Positions 17,214 through 25,349 of a stretch of DNA of 64,000 nt are shown in pieces. A model generated the notes under the pieces. The model was not told the origin of the DNA. It saw nothing but the letters and a program-made list of their open reading frames with translations, and did not search any database. Origin of the DNA: Allomuricauda sp. CP2A (GTDB lineage: Bacteria > Bacteroidota > Bacteroidia > Flavobacteriales > Flavobacteriaceae). The position numbers and the translations under genes were made by a program. The stretch is taken from NCBI RefSeq assembly GCF_001683915.1, contig NZ_LXTT01000139.1, positions 20,333 through 84,332 of the forward strand. The letters run 5' to 3'. Numbering within the stretch: the first letter of the stretch is position 1; every line of letters starts with the position of its first letter.

Positions 17214-17765
17214 ATGAAAAAACAGGGAGCCTCTGTCGTCATCAACCATCAAATCCTTGAAGGAAAGCAACCGGAATATGAGAATTGGCTCAATGAAATT
17301 GGTCCGCTGTGCCGAAACTACGAAGGGCATATCGATTGGCAGATCATCCGTCCTATTCCGAATGTAACCTTTACCTATACCGTCATTCTTCGGTTTGATA
17401 CCATTGAAAATCTAAAGAACTGGATGCATTCCGAAGACCGGAATAACCTGATTGCCAAAGTACGCCCGCTTTTGGCCAAAGGGGATGACTACCAAATCAA
17501 TAGTGGGCTGGACTTCTTGTTTGCCCCAAAAGATACGACCTCCAAAGCACCTGTAAAATGGAAACAGTTTTTGGTGACCTGGTCGGCCATTTATCCCTTA
17601 GTACTTTTCACCCCCTTGTTGTTGCTACCTTTATTAAATAGCTTCCACATCGCTGGCAATACCTATGTTGATACCCTCTTTGTTACGAGTGTGATTGTTT
17701 TTTTGATGGTCTATATCATTATGCCCTACTACACCAAACTGATTAAAAGGTGGTTGTATAGTTAA
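17214..17765 (+). CDS. Antibiotic biosynthesis monooxygenase (ABM) domain membrane protein
   Basis: A 183-residue protein. Residues 5-100 form an ABM-type ferredoxin-like domain (VVINHQILEGKQPEYENWLN, YEGHIDWQIIRP, FDTIENLKNWMHSEDR). Residues 115-180 hold two transmembrane helices (TWSAIYPLVLFTPLLLLPLL and YVDTLFVTSVIVFLMVYIIM). The same ABM plus two-helix layout is widespread in bacteria, usually without a known substrate; the domain may act in small-molecule oxidation or heme handling at the inner membrane. It lies 72 bp behind the secreted protein gene and may be the last gene of that transcript. A direct link to xylan use is not evident. Confidence 0.82.
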   Translation: MKKQGASVVINHQILEGKQPEYENWLNEIGPLCRNYEGHIDWQIIRPIPNVTFTYTVILRFDTIENLKNWMHSEDRNNLIAKVRPLLAKGDDYQINSGLDFLFAPKDTTSKAPVKWKQFLVTWSAIYPLVLFTPLLLLPLLNSFHIAGNTYVDTLFVTSVIVFLMVYIIMPYYTKLIKRWLYS

Positions 17766-17939
17766 ATTTGAAGGGTTTGGTTATTGAAAGCTGTTGTATC
17801 ACCTATTTTGTAGTATATTGATTTCAAAAGAAATTTCACCGAACTTGGATTCAAAAGTCGGATTGCGCTTACCATGGCCTCAAGGAACAGTTTTGGAATG
17901 CCGAGCTAAAATTTAATGTGCTATAAAAAAATTGAATGA

Positions 17940-19466
17940 ATGAAAATCAGCGAAATTGATACTATAGAATTACAATATCTTCAGTTTAAGGATTATTTGG
18001 AGATAAAGGATGTCATGGTCTCGGCTTACTCTACCATGCCGGAAGCTTTTTGGAAAGAGCACCATATTCAGACATTGCTCGATAAATTTCAAGAAGGTCA
18101 GGTGGTCATCAAAGTCAATGGTCAGATTGCGGGATGTGCCCTATCAATTATTATCGACTACGACAAATTTGATGATAGTCACACGTATCGGCAAATTACT
18201 GCGGACTACACTTTTGATTCCCATGACCCTGAAGGCGATATGTTATATGGCATAGATATTTTCATCAAGCCTGAATTTAGAGGGCTACGACTGGGGAGAA
18301 GGTTATACGATTACAGAAAGGAACTTTGCGAAAAAATGAACCTCAAAGGAATAGCTTTTGGGGGAAGGATTCCCAACTACCATAGATATTCGCAAGAAAT
18401 GAGTCCCAAGGAATACATTGAAAAAGTACGGAGAAAAGAAATTGAGGACCCCGTACTGAATTTTCAAATATCAAATGATTTTCATCCGGCCAGAATATTA
18501 AAAGGATATTTGGAAGGTGATGAAGCCTCCAGGGAATTTGCGGTGCTCTTGGAATGGGACAATATTTATTATGAAAAGCCGATAAAAAAGGCAGCTACCA
18601 AGAAAAAAGTGGTACGGTTGGGGCTTATTCAATGGCAAATGCGCCCGTATGAAAATATTGACTCCTTACTTCAGCAAGCTGAATATTTTATTGATGCCGT
18701 TTCAGGATATCGGTCAGATTTTGCACTTTTTCCAGAATTTTTCAATGCGCCACTAATGGCTAAAAACAACCATTTGGGTGAAGCGGAAGCTATTCGGGAG
18801 TTGGCAAAGCATACCGAGGAGATTGTACAAAAATTCTCCAATTTTTCCATCTCGTACAATATCAACATCATTGCAGGGAGCATGCCCGAAATAAAGGACG
18901 GAAAGTTGTACAATGTGGGCTATTTATGCAAAAGAAATGGAACCGTGGAGCGGTATGAAAAATTGCATGTTACTCCCGATGAGGCCAAAGTATGGGGGTT
19001 ACAGGGCGGCAAGGAACTCAAGGTTTTTGATACGGATTGTGGTAAAATAGGGGTCCTTATATGCTATGATTCAGAGTTTCCGGAATTAAGCCGACTTCTT
19101 GCCGATGAGGGAATGGACATCCTCTTCGTTCCTTTTTTGACCGATACCCAAAATGGGTATTCCCGAGTTCGGAATTGTGCACAGGCAAGGGCCATTGAAA
19201 ATGAATGTTATGTGGCTATCGCGGGAAGCGTAGGTAACCTGCCCAATGTCCATAATATGGATATCCAGTTTGCCCAGTCCATGGTCTTTACCCCTTGTGA
19301 TTTTTCATTTCCTACCAATGGGATCAAAGCTGAAGCAACACCCAATACTGAAATGATACTTATTGCGGACTTGGATATTGATTTATTACGGGAACTGCAT
19401 CAATTTGGTGCAGTAAGAAATTTAAAAGACCGGAGAAAGGATATTTTTGAGTTGAGAAAACGGTAG
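17940..19466 (+). CDS. GNAT acetyltransferase-nitrilase (carbon-nitrogen hydrolase) fusion protein
   Basis: A 508-residue two-domain enzyme. Residues 1-210 are a GNAT domain with the acetyl-CoA loop RGLRLGRRLYDYRKE (114 onward). Residues 225-505 are a nitrilase-superfamily amidase with the full catalytic triad: Glu266 (FPEFFN), Lys341 (YEKLHVTP) and Cys375 (GVLICYDSEFPE). The same fusion is seen in Bacillus YhcX and many Bacteroidota. The nitrilase half hydrolyses an amide bond while the GNAT half would acylate an amine, but the shared substrate is unknown. No signal peptide, so cytoplasmic. It is monocistronic and convergent with the glycosyltransferase gene. Confidence 0.92.
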   Translation: MKISEIDTIELQYLQFKDYLEIKDVMVSAYSTMPEAFWKEHHIQTLLDKFQEGQVVIKVNGQIAGCALSIIIDYDKFDDSHTYRQITADYTFDSHDPEGDMLYGIDIFIKPEFRGLRLGRRLYDYRKELCEKMNLKGIAFGGRIPNYHRYSQEMSPKEYIEKVRRKEIEDPVLNFQISNDFHPARILKGYLEGDEASREFAVLLEWDNIYYEKPIKKAATKKKVVRLGLIQWQMRPYENIDSLLQQAEYFIDAVSGYRSDFALFPEFFNAPLMAKNNHLGEAEAIRELAKHTEEIVQKFSNFSISYNINIIAGSMPEIKDGKLYNVGYLCKRNGTVERYEKLHVTPDEAKVWGLQGGKELKVFDTDCGKIGVLICYDSEFPELSRLLADEGMDILFVPFLTDTQNGYSRVRNCAQARAIENECYVAIAGSVGNLPNVHNMDIQFAQSMVFTPCDFSFPTNGIKAEATPNTEMILIADLDIDLLRELHQFGAVRNLKDRRKDIFELRKR

Positions 19467-19468
19467 GT

Positions 19469-20704
19469 TCAACGGTTTTTTGCCTCGATCCACTTCGCCA
19501 TGTATTTGGTGCTGGCTTGGGTATGGTGTTGGAGCATCCGTCCGATAAAGTTTTGGGAGCGGTGGGCTTGCAAATGCTGCTTTTTAGCATCAATTTCTTG
19601 TTCCAATCTGGGCTGAAGCACTTCCTTATCATATAAATTGTTGATCAGTCCCACCCCATTTTGTTGGACTTCTTCCCATTTTGTTGGATTTTGATAGAAT
19701 TCCACGGCAGTATGGGCAAAAGATTCCCAATCATCACAAACAGCACCAGGCCAGGGCAAACCGTTGTGCATGCCTTCTGCACCCATGGAGGTGGTGATAC
19801 TTGGGGTTCCACAACGCATGGCATCCAATAATTTCCCTTTGATGCCCGCTCCAAATTGTAAGGGAGCCAACAGAAGCCGAGCGTTTTGCAGAACAGTGTC
19901 GATGTCCTCAGCCCACCCCTTCACATGAAAACCTTCCTTGATATTGTGCATTTCCGCAATATGTTGTGGTAAGTATGCACCGTACACAAACAGGTTTGCA
20001 TCGGGAAGCTGTTTCCGAATCAAGGGCCAAATTTCCGTTTTCAATATGCGAATAGAATCCACATTGGGAGCATGTTTTCCATTTCCCACACAGACAAAAT
20101 CCTTCCGTTCGGCATAGTTGGGCCATTGCGAAATGGTTTCAGTGGTGATTGGGGCCATCATGATCGGCAGATGAAAAAGCAGTGACTTTGATATGCCCAA
20201 TTCGTTCTGAAGAATCTCCATTTCGTAGGAGGACACCATCAAAGAAACATCGGAACGGAAAATACTGGCCACTTCCCGCAGGGTCATGGGATGGTTTTTC
20301 CAATCTTCTACCCTAAAGGGTAGTTCTTTCTTGTGGGCTTCTTCCCTAGCCTTTCGCAAGGCATGAAGGTCTTCTGTGTTCAAAATCCGAAGCGCTTGTG
20401 GGGCAAATTCGGCTACCCGCCAACCAAATTGTTCCTCGATCATAAAACGATCAAAGACCACAACATCGGGTTTCAGCGCTGTGATAAAATCATCAAAACT
20501 GGAATTGTTCAGGGCAATAGTTACCGATTCCACCCCCAAACACTCCAAATCAAAGCTATAAGCGGTTTTTACGGCTGTGGAACCAAAAGTGATGTGATAT
20601 CCAAAACCCTGAAAGGCTTTCAGCAATTGCAGCATACGGTGTCCCGCTGCCGTGGTACTGGGTTCAGGCCAAACATAGCCAATGACAAGGAGCTTTTTTT
20701 GCAT
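19469..20704 (-). CDS. Glycosyltransferase family 4-like protein
   Basis: A 411-residue GT-B glycosyltransferase. The C-terminal nucleotide-sugar-binding half has the GT4 signature: VKGWAEDIDTVLQNARLLLA, then PLQFGAGIKGKLLDAMRCGT and PSITTSMGAEGM, where the Glu-equivalent position is in the GIKGKLLDAM loop. The N-terminal half starts with a Rossmann strand MQKKLLVIGYVWPEPSTTAA. It should transfer a sugar from a nucleotide donor to a lipid, polysaccharide or protein acceptor; acceptor unknown. It stands alone rather than in a polysaccharide cluster. An ORF-free 120-bp spacer separates it from the helicase gene. Confidence 0.85.
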   Translation of the reverse strand: MQKKLLVIGYVWPEPSTTAAGHRMLQLLKAFQGFGYHITFGSTAVKTAYSFDLECLGVESVTIALNNSSFDDFITALKPDVVVFDRFMIEEQFGWRVAEFAPQALRILNTEDLHALRKAREEAHKKELPFRVEDWKNHPMTLREVASIFRSDVSLMVSSYEMEILQNELGISKSLLFHLPIMMAPITTETISQWPNYAERKDFVCVGNGKHAPNVDSIRILKTEIWPLIRKQLPDANLFVYGAYLPQHIAEMHNIKEGFHVKGWAEDIDTVLQNARLLLAPLQFGAGIKGKLLDAMRCGTPSITTSMGAEGMHNGLPWPGAVCDDWESFAHTAVEFYQNPTKWEEVQQNGVGLINNLYDKEVLQPRLEQEIDAKKQHLQAHRSQNFIGRMLQHHTQASTKYMAKWIEAKNR

Positions 20705-20827
20705 GGTGAATCAATGGTAAACGATAAAAGTACAAAGTTGGGTACACAATGGACAATTGCAAACCCAAGTGTCAAGAGCAAGACTCAAGTTCTATAGCTG
20801 AAAATCAAATAGCTCAACAATTCCCGA

Positions 20828-22339
20828 TTACATGCGGGCCGCGAATTTCTTGGAAATGCTGGAGCGCAGTTTCCGCTCATAATCCTCCTCCAACCACTCT
20901 TTGTAGTTTTTGGTGTTGTTCATGATACAATAGGAATATTGGCGCACGCGATAGGCAATTTCTTCCTTGAGTTCCTTGGCCAGAATCCGGGCATCAAAAA
21001 CATCCTCGCTGTTTTCCACACATATTTTGGCATGCTGCTCAATGCTGCGTTCCAAGACTTCCTTGGATTTTTTTCCTTCAGCAAATACTTTTTTGTATTC
21101 CGCTTTAATGTCGAAGGTAATATCGTCTGATTTGCTGAACTTGGCCTTGAGTTCATCCGGCATTTCATAGACAAATTCCCGCTCAATGTCCTCATCATTC
21201 TTGATGTTCTCCAAATAAAAATCGGGAAAATGGAAGATTTCCTGCCAATCCACCGGAGTGTCCCAAGGCCCGAAACGGGCAATGTTGTTCCCCATATCAA
21301 TGACATTGAACTCGTCCTTGTCGGGCAATATCCGAGAACCCCGTCCAATCATCTGAAAATACAAGGTGAGGGATCGTGTGGCCCTGTTCAGGATAATGGA
21401 TTGCACGGTGGGCTCATCAAAGCCGGTGGTGAGGATACTCACGGAAGTAAGAATGGCATCCGGGGTCTCTGCGAACCAGTCCAAGATTTCGCGCCGTTCC
21501 GTAGCCGTATTTTTATTGTCCAAATGCCGAATGTTGTACCCAGCCTTTTTAAAGGTTTCGTACACGTAGAGGGACGTATTGATACCGTTATTGAAAATCA
21601 AGGTCTTGGTGCCTTTGGCAATTTCCTCATAGGCGGTCAACAGTTTGCCCAACATACTGTGGTTCCCGTAGAACTCATCGGATGATTTTACAGTGTAATC
21701 CCCATGAATGCCCAGTTTCAGGGTTTTAAGGCTTACATCATAGTTGTATAGATTGGCCTTGGCCAGAAATCCCTTTTCAATCAGCGATTTAATGGATTCC
21801 CCTATGATTAAATGTTTGTAATGGTCCTTCATGGGGAGTTTTATGTTGGAACTCAACGGAGTTGCCGTTACCCCAAGAATGGTGGCTTTGTCAAAATATT
21901 TGAACAACTTCCGGAAGGAATTGTAGTGGGCTTCATCAATGATCACCAGACCAATGTTGTTGATGGTCACTTTCTCCTCTTGCAGTCTGTTGTTGAGGGT
22001 CTCCACCATGGCAACAAAGCACATGTAATCGTCCTGATCGTAGAGTTCCTTTACTTCGCTGTTGATGACTTTATTGGCCACACCAAACCCATGGAGCATT
22101 TGTGAGGTCTGCTTGCTCAACTCAATCCTATGGGTGAGCACCATCACCTTTTTGCCCGTATTTTGGATGTATTTTCGGGTTATTTCAGAAAAAACAACTG
22201 TTTTCCCCCCACCCGTAGGAAGTTGGTACAAGATATTGGTACCCTCGGGCAGTTCATCAAGATGCTTGAAGATTTTTCGTAAATCTTCTTGCTGGTAATC
22301 GTACAATGTTTTTTTGTTTACTCCTTTTTTTACCTCCAA
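20828..22339 (-). CDS. DEAD/DEAH-box helicase (superfamily 2)
   Basis: A 503-residue SF2 helicase of the ResIII/UvsW type. Motif I (Walker A) is LPTGGGKTVVFSE, motif Ia VMVLTHRIELSKQ, motif II IDEAH, motif III GVTATPLSS, and the C-terminal lobe has motif V TTGFDEPTVQS and motif VI QMIGRGSRILP. A 130-residue C-terminal tail follows. The protein should translocate on duplex nucleic acid using ATP; a role in DNA repair or restart is likely but not specific. The open frame begins with TTG at 22339; another TTG at 22306 sits about 17 bases after a purine-rich AAGGAG stretch and may be used instead. It is divergent from rpoD. Confidence 0.88.
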   Translation of the reverse strand: MEVKKGVNKKTLYDYQQEDLRKIFKHLDELPEGTNILYQLPTGGGKTVVFSEITRKYIQNTGKKVMVLTHRIELSKQTSQMLHGFGVANKVINSEVKELYDQDDYMCFVAMVETLNNRLQEEKVTINNIGLVIIDEAHYNSFRKLFKYFDKATILGVTATPLSSNIKLPMKDHYKHLIIGESIKSLIEKGFLAKANLYNYDVSLKTLKLGIHGDYTVKSSDEFYGNHSMLGKLLTAYEEIAKGTKTLIFNNGINTSLYVYETFKKAGYNIRHLDNKNTATERREILDWFAETPDAILTSVSILTTGFDEPTVQSIILNRATRSLTLYFQMIGRGSRILPDKDEFNVIDMGNNIARFGPWDTPVDWQEIFHFPDFYLENIKNDEDIEREFVYEMPDELKAKFSKSDDITFDIKAEYKKVFAEGKKSKEVLERSIEQHAKICVENSEDVFDARILAKELKEEIAYRVRQYSYCIMNNTKNYKEWLEEDYERKLRSSISKKFAARM

Positions 22340-22582
22340 TGGAAATGGCTTATATGTTCCAAACTAACAAACCTTGCAAAATTAGGAGTTTTTTGTAGTT
22401 CAGTCTAACCCTGGAAATGCATTTCTATTAAGATACTATCAACAATGGGTAAAATGTGCAAATTTTCATTTTTCACCGTCCTGCTTATAACATTTTGATA
22501 ACAATAACATTTGAGACTTGGAAAATAGGGTTTTATAATGTATAATGTAAGCTTATAACACGTACAAAACCATAATATAAGA

Positions 22583-23446
22583 ATGAGGCAGTTAAAAATC
22601 ATCAAGCAGGTCACCAACCGAGAATCCAAATCCCTTGACAAATATCTACAAGACATCAGTAAAATTGATCTGATTACTGCCCAGGAAGAAGTGGAGTTGG
22701 CCCAAAGGATCAGAGCGGGTGATCAATTGGCTCTTGAAAAATTGACCAATGCCAACCTGCGATTCGTGGTTTCTGTGGCAAAACAATACCAAAACCAAGG
22801 GTTAAAACTCCCCGATTTGATCAACGAGGGCAATGTTGGCCTTGTGAAGGCTGCCAAACGATTTGATGAGACTCGTGGATTTAAGTTTATTTCCTATGCG
22901 GTGTGGTGGATCAGGCAGTCCATTCTTCAGGCGTTGGCCGAGCAATCACGTGTGGTTCGACTTCCCTTGAACAAAATTGGTTCCATCAATAAAATCAAAA
23001 AGACGTTTTCCTATTTGGAGCAGGCCCATGAGCGTCCGCCTTCAGCCGAAGAGATTGCCAAGGAATTGGACATGACTGTCTCCGAAGTAAAACAATCCCT
23101 AAAAAATACGGGTCGGCACGTTTCCATGGATGCACCCCTGAAGGAAGGGGAAACCTCCAATTTATACGATGTGCTCAATGCAGGGGATTCACCAAAACCG
23201 GACAAAGGCTTGATGCACCAATCCCTGAACACGGAAATCAACCGGGCCTTGGATACGCTTTCCCCCCGTGAGGCGGATGTGGTCAGATTGTACTACGGAA
23301 TTGGCGACCAGCCTTCCATGACCTTGGAAGAAATAGGAAGTACGTTTGACCTGACCCGGGAGCGTGTACGGCAAATTCGGGAAAAAGCCATCCGTAAGTT
23401 GCGACATACCTCAAAAAGCAAGATTTTAAAATCGTATTTGGGATAA
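22583..23446 (+). CDS. rpoD: Primary sigma-70 factor RpoD/SigA
   Basis: A 287-residue sigma factor of the Bacteroidota housekeeping type. It lacks region 1.1. Region 1.2 is [20 protein letters not shown], region 2 contains [20 protein letters not shown] and the promoter-melting segment [20 protein letters not shown], and region 4 ends with [20 protein letters not shown], the -35-recognising helix-turn-helix. This is the factor that reads TTG...TANNTTTG promoters, several of which occur in the window. The gene is monocistronic; a strong bidirectional terminator lies about 230 bp downstream. Confidence 0.97.
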   Translation: MRQLKIIKQVTNRESKSLDKYLQDISKIDLITAQEEVELAQRIRAGDQLALEKLTNANLRFVVSVAKQYQNQGLKLPDLINEGNVGLVKAAKRFDETRGFKFISYAVWWIRQSILQALAEQSRVVRLPLNKIGSINKIKKTFSYLEQAHERPPSAEEIAKELDMTVSEVKQSLKNTGRHVSMDAPLKEGETSNLYDVLNAGDSPKPDKGLMHQSLNTEINRALDTLSPREADVVRLYYGIGDQPSMTLEEIGSTFDLTRERVRQIREKAIRKLRHTSKSKILKSYLG

Positions 23447-23556
23447 AATAAAGAATTTCTTGAAACAAACCATCCCTGAGGCTAGCCATAGGGGTATTTC
23501 GCCAGTTTCATTATGATTTTTAGGTCAAAAACCGAAATTCTTTATTTTTCCTCACC

Positions 23557-23597
23557 CGAAACTGCCCAAAGCAGTTTCGACCTCTCCAAAGGAGAGG
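23557..23597. repeat. Tandem double-hairpin intergenic repeat
   Basis: CGAAACTGC/GCAGTTTCG (23557-23565 with 23571-23579, loop CCAAA) is followed after one base by CCTCTCC/GGAGAGG (23581-23587 with 23591-23597, loop AAA). Bracketing TCACC and GGTGA could close both into a three-way structure. The CCTCTCCAAAGGAGAGG core resembles repeats found between genes in other Bacteroidota, but no second copy lies in this window. Confidence 0.7.
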
Positions 23598-23674
23598 TGA
23601 AACGAACTGAAAAAGTAAGCCATGGGTCAAAGCTCCTGATGAATTCCATGATTAAGCCCAAACAAACGGAAAAT

Positions 23675-23706
23675 AAAAAAGGGGATGTTTTTGACATCCC
23701 CTTTTT
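23675..23706. terminator. Strong bidirectional Rho-independent terminator
   Basis: GGGGATGT (23681-23688) pairs with ACATCCCC with loop TTTTG, flanked by A6 on the left and T5 on the right. The A/T flanks extend the stem and give T tracts on both strands. It can end rpoD from the left and the micro-ORF transcript from the right. Confidence 0.9.
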
Positions 23707-23726
23707 CATGATATTCACTAAAACTA

Positions 23727-23828
23727 TCAAGGTCTACTCAACTGGGTAATATCAAAATCAGTGAGCATTTCGTTCAAACTTTGAATAAAATTCAAGTACG
23801 CGTTGTTTTCTTGGTTATGATTTTTCAT
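23727..23828 (-). CDS. Micro-ORF A, 33 aa, paralogue of micro-ORF B
   Basis: A 33-residue ORF starting ATG 23828 (MKNHNQENNAYLNFIQSLNE) and ending MLTDFDITQLSRP. It aligns without gaps to micro-ORF B 22 bp upstream over the core Y-L-x-F-(I/L)-Q-x-L-N-E-(M/I)-L, with nine identities in 22 positions. The pattern predicts a short amphipathic helix with acidic residues. A strong terminator begins about 20 bp past its stop, which supports the idea that this strand is transcribed. No known family recognised and function unknown. It could be a peptide that binds a partner, or a remnant of a larger duplicated gene. Confidence 0.5.
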   Translation of the reverse strand: MKNHNQENNAYLNFIQSLNEMLTDFDITQLSRP

Positions 23829-23850
23829 GGAAAAACGTTTGGGGTGTTAT

Positions 23851-23949
23851 CTATAAATAATCCAATTCGGCCAGTTCGTTTATGCTCAGGATTTCGTTGA
23901 GTTCTTGCAAAAAGGCCAAGTATTCTTCTCCGTAGGTATCGTATAGCAT
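23851..23949 (-). CDS. Micro-ORF B, 32 aa, paralogue of micro-ORF A
   Basis: A 32-residue ORF starting ATG 23949 (MLYDTYGEEYLAFLQELNEI, ending LSINELAELDYL). It shares the YLxF-Q-LNE-L core with micro-ORF A but differs at most third bases, so this is protein-level similarity rather than a recent DNA copy. The C-terminus is acidic and leucine-rich, favouring a helix. An in-frame TAG at 23995-23997 with no intervening ATG limits how far it could extend upstream. It sits 118 bp after the 119-residue hypothetical gene on the same strand. Function unknown. Confidence 0.5.
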   Translation of the reverse strand: MLYDTYGEEYLAFLQELNEILSINELAELDYL

Positions 23950-24067
23950 GATAATCTTGCGTTTAAATGTTTGGGTCTTTGTTATAACGTGAATCTATTG
24001 TAAAGATTATGCTGTTACAATAAATTGTGGTGAAATCCTATTTTCTGGTTGTGAAATCACTACCGGT

Positions 24068-24427
24068 TTATTTTTCCATTTCCATAATGTCCAAGGCCAC
24101 TTCAAAATCTAGGTCAGCATCTATTTTATGGGGCCTAATATTGAATTCATCATAGATGAAGCACAGGTTCATGGGCAATCTTCTCCGCTCCCTTTCCGAA
24201 GCAACAACCCCCAATTTTTCCTGTAACGCACATTTTATTTCGTAGGCTTTGTTACTGATCTTGGTTTCCTCAGCGTTTTCCAATTCTTCCAAAAAGGGAA
24301 TCTCTCTTTTGTCGCCTACCTCCAACATTTGATCCAATAATAGCAACTTGCATTCCAAATCGGGCGTATGCTGAAATAGTTGGTAAAAAATGCTTTGTAG
24401 GTATTTGGGAAGTTCATTGTTTGCCAT
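24068..24427 (-). CDS. Conserved hypothetical protein, 119 aa
   Basis: From ATG 24427 (MANNELPKYLQSIFYQLFQH) the protein has 119 residues and is mostly helical and charged: LECKLLLLDQMLEVGDKREI, PFLEELENAEETKISNKAYE, then RERRRLPMNLCFIYDEFNIR. No signal peptide or membrane segment. I do not recognise a family. The upstream start at 24472 would overlap the preceding gene; the chosen one begins 17 bp after that gene's stop, an operon-like spacing. Its position between the degenerate HPt-like gene and the micro-ORFs suggests a shared regulatory role, but that is inference only. Confidence 0.65.
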   Translation of the reverse strand: MANNELPKYLQSIFYQLFQHTPDLECKLLLLDQMLEVGDKREIPFLEELENAEETKISNKAYEIKCALQEKLGVVASERERRRLPMNLCFIYDEFNIRPHKIDADLDFEVALDIMEMEK

Positions 24428-24443
24428 GGCAACAGATTTTTTA

Positions 24444-25223
24444 TTACATAGCTCGTAGCAATTCCATTTCAAAATCCACCTGCTCTTCCACTTTGGGATA
24501 TTCCTTCACAAATTGTTCATATAGAAACGAGTGGTGTTTGTGGTCATTGTCCGTGCGGCATAGGGTGATGATTTCCTGGGTGATTTCCAATAGGCCATCG
24601 GTTTTCATCATTCTCAAACAGGATTGTACGTTTTGGCACGACAGATCCAACGCGTTAAAGTTTTCGTTTTGGAGATGGATTTTGGCACTGCCCACAAATT
24701 CCAATACATTTTGTTTGAACAGCTTCACCAATTCTTCCAAAAGCTCCATTTGCCCCATACAGTCATCCAAGACAGGTCTTAAATTGATGTTGTTTGAGGA
24801 AAAGCTGGATTCCAAGCTTCGCTCAATAGACTTCATTTTGCCAGACTTCCTAATATTTTCAGTGGATTTCTTATTCAAACCTTGGGCAACATGCCTCAAT
24901 GTTGACACAATTTCTTTTTGCTTTGGGGATAACGGGGTTTTATCCAAGGTATCTATAAGGGAAAGTAAGGTTTGGTGTGTAACATCTCCATCTTTTGATG
25001 TTGAGGGCCTTCCTTCTGAACCCTGAATGCCCACTCGCTCATAGATCACTTCCAATTGTTTCATTTCAGGAACTCCAAAAACCTTGTTTTCCAATCCTTG
25101 CTTGAACACTTCAAATGATTTTTTGAGTTCTCCCGCTTCAACAGTGCCCAATTCCTCATACGAAAAGTTGCTGAGCCCTATTTCCAATTTTTCCAAATAC
25201 GTGAGTAGTTCCCTTGTTTCCAA
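24444..25223 (-). CDS. Helical protein with degenerate HPt-like domain
   Basis: A 259-residue cytoplasmic protein. Residues about 155-225 have the helical hairpin pattern of a histidine phosphotransfer domain, with ALDLSCQNVQSCLRMMKTDG (191-210) in the place where HPt proteins carry A-H-x-L-K-G; Gln197 stands where the phospho-accepting His should be. The N-terminal part (LLTYLEKLEIGLSNFSYEEL, then GELKKSFEVFKQGLENKVFG) is a separate helical segment. If this reading is right it cannot accept phosphate and would act as a binding or inhibitory partner. The frame starts with TTG at 25223. It leads a probable operon with the 119-residue gene and perhaps the two micro-ORFs. Confidence 0.6.
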   Translation of the reverse strand: METRELLTYLEKLEIGLSNFSYEELGTVEAGELKKSFEVFKQGLENKVFGVPEMKQLEVIYERVGIQGSEGRPSTSKDGDVTHQTLLSLIDTLDKTPLSPKQKEIVSTLRHVAQGLNKKSTENIRKSGKMKSIERSLESSFSSNNINLRPVLDDCMGQMELLEELVKLFKQNVLEFVGSAKIHLQNENFNALDLSCQNVQSCLRMMKTDGLLEITQEIITLCRTDNDHKHHSFLYEQFVKEYPKVEEQVDFEMELLRAM

Positions 25224-25349
25224 GTTGTTTCCTTTAGTTGGTTAATCCTCTTAAAAATCAGGAATAGACCTAGGGAAACCAATTTATTGTTCTGTAGCAT
25301 GTGGATTTTGTTGTCAAATTGCTTTATTTGTAGGTGTAAACGACCCACC

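Larger units (their letters stand above)
23447..23726. other. Spacer after rpoD with two tandem hairpins and a terminator
   Basis: No gene seen. It contains GGCTAGCC, a short 8-bp palindrome near 23480, the two-hairpin repeat at 23557-23597 and the bidirectional terminator at 23675-23706. Confidence 0.6.

Noticed and set aside
21230..22298. Plus-strand frames of 67-151 codons opposite the helicase gene
   Set aside because: The minus frame contains all SF2 motifs in order; the opposite frames lack any domain and have atypical composition.
23447..23726. tRNA or other structured RNA behind rpoD
   Set aside because: The hairpins are independent and do not fold into a cloverleaf; no anticodon or CCA-type end.
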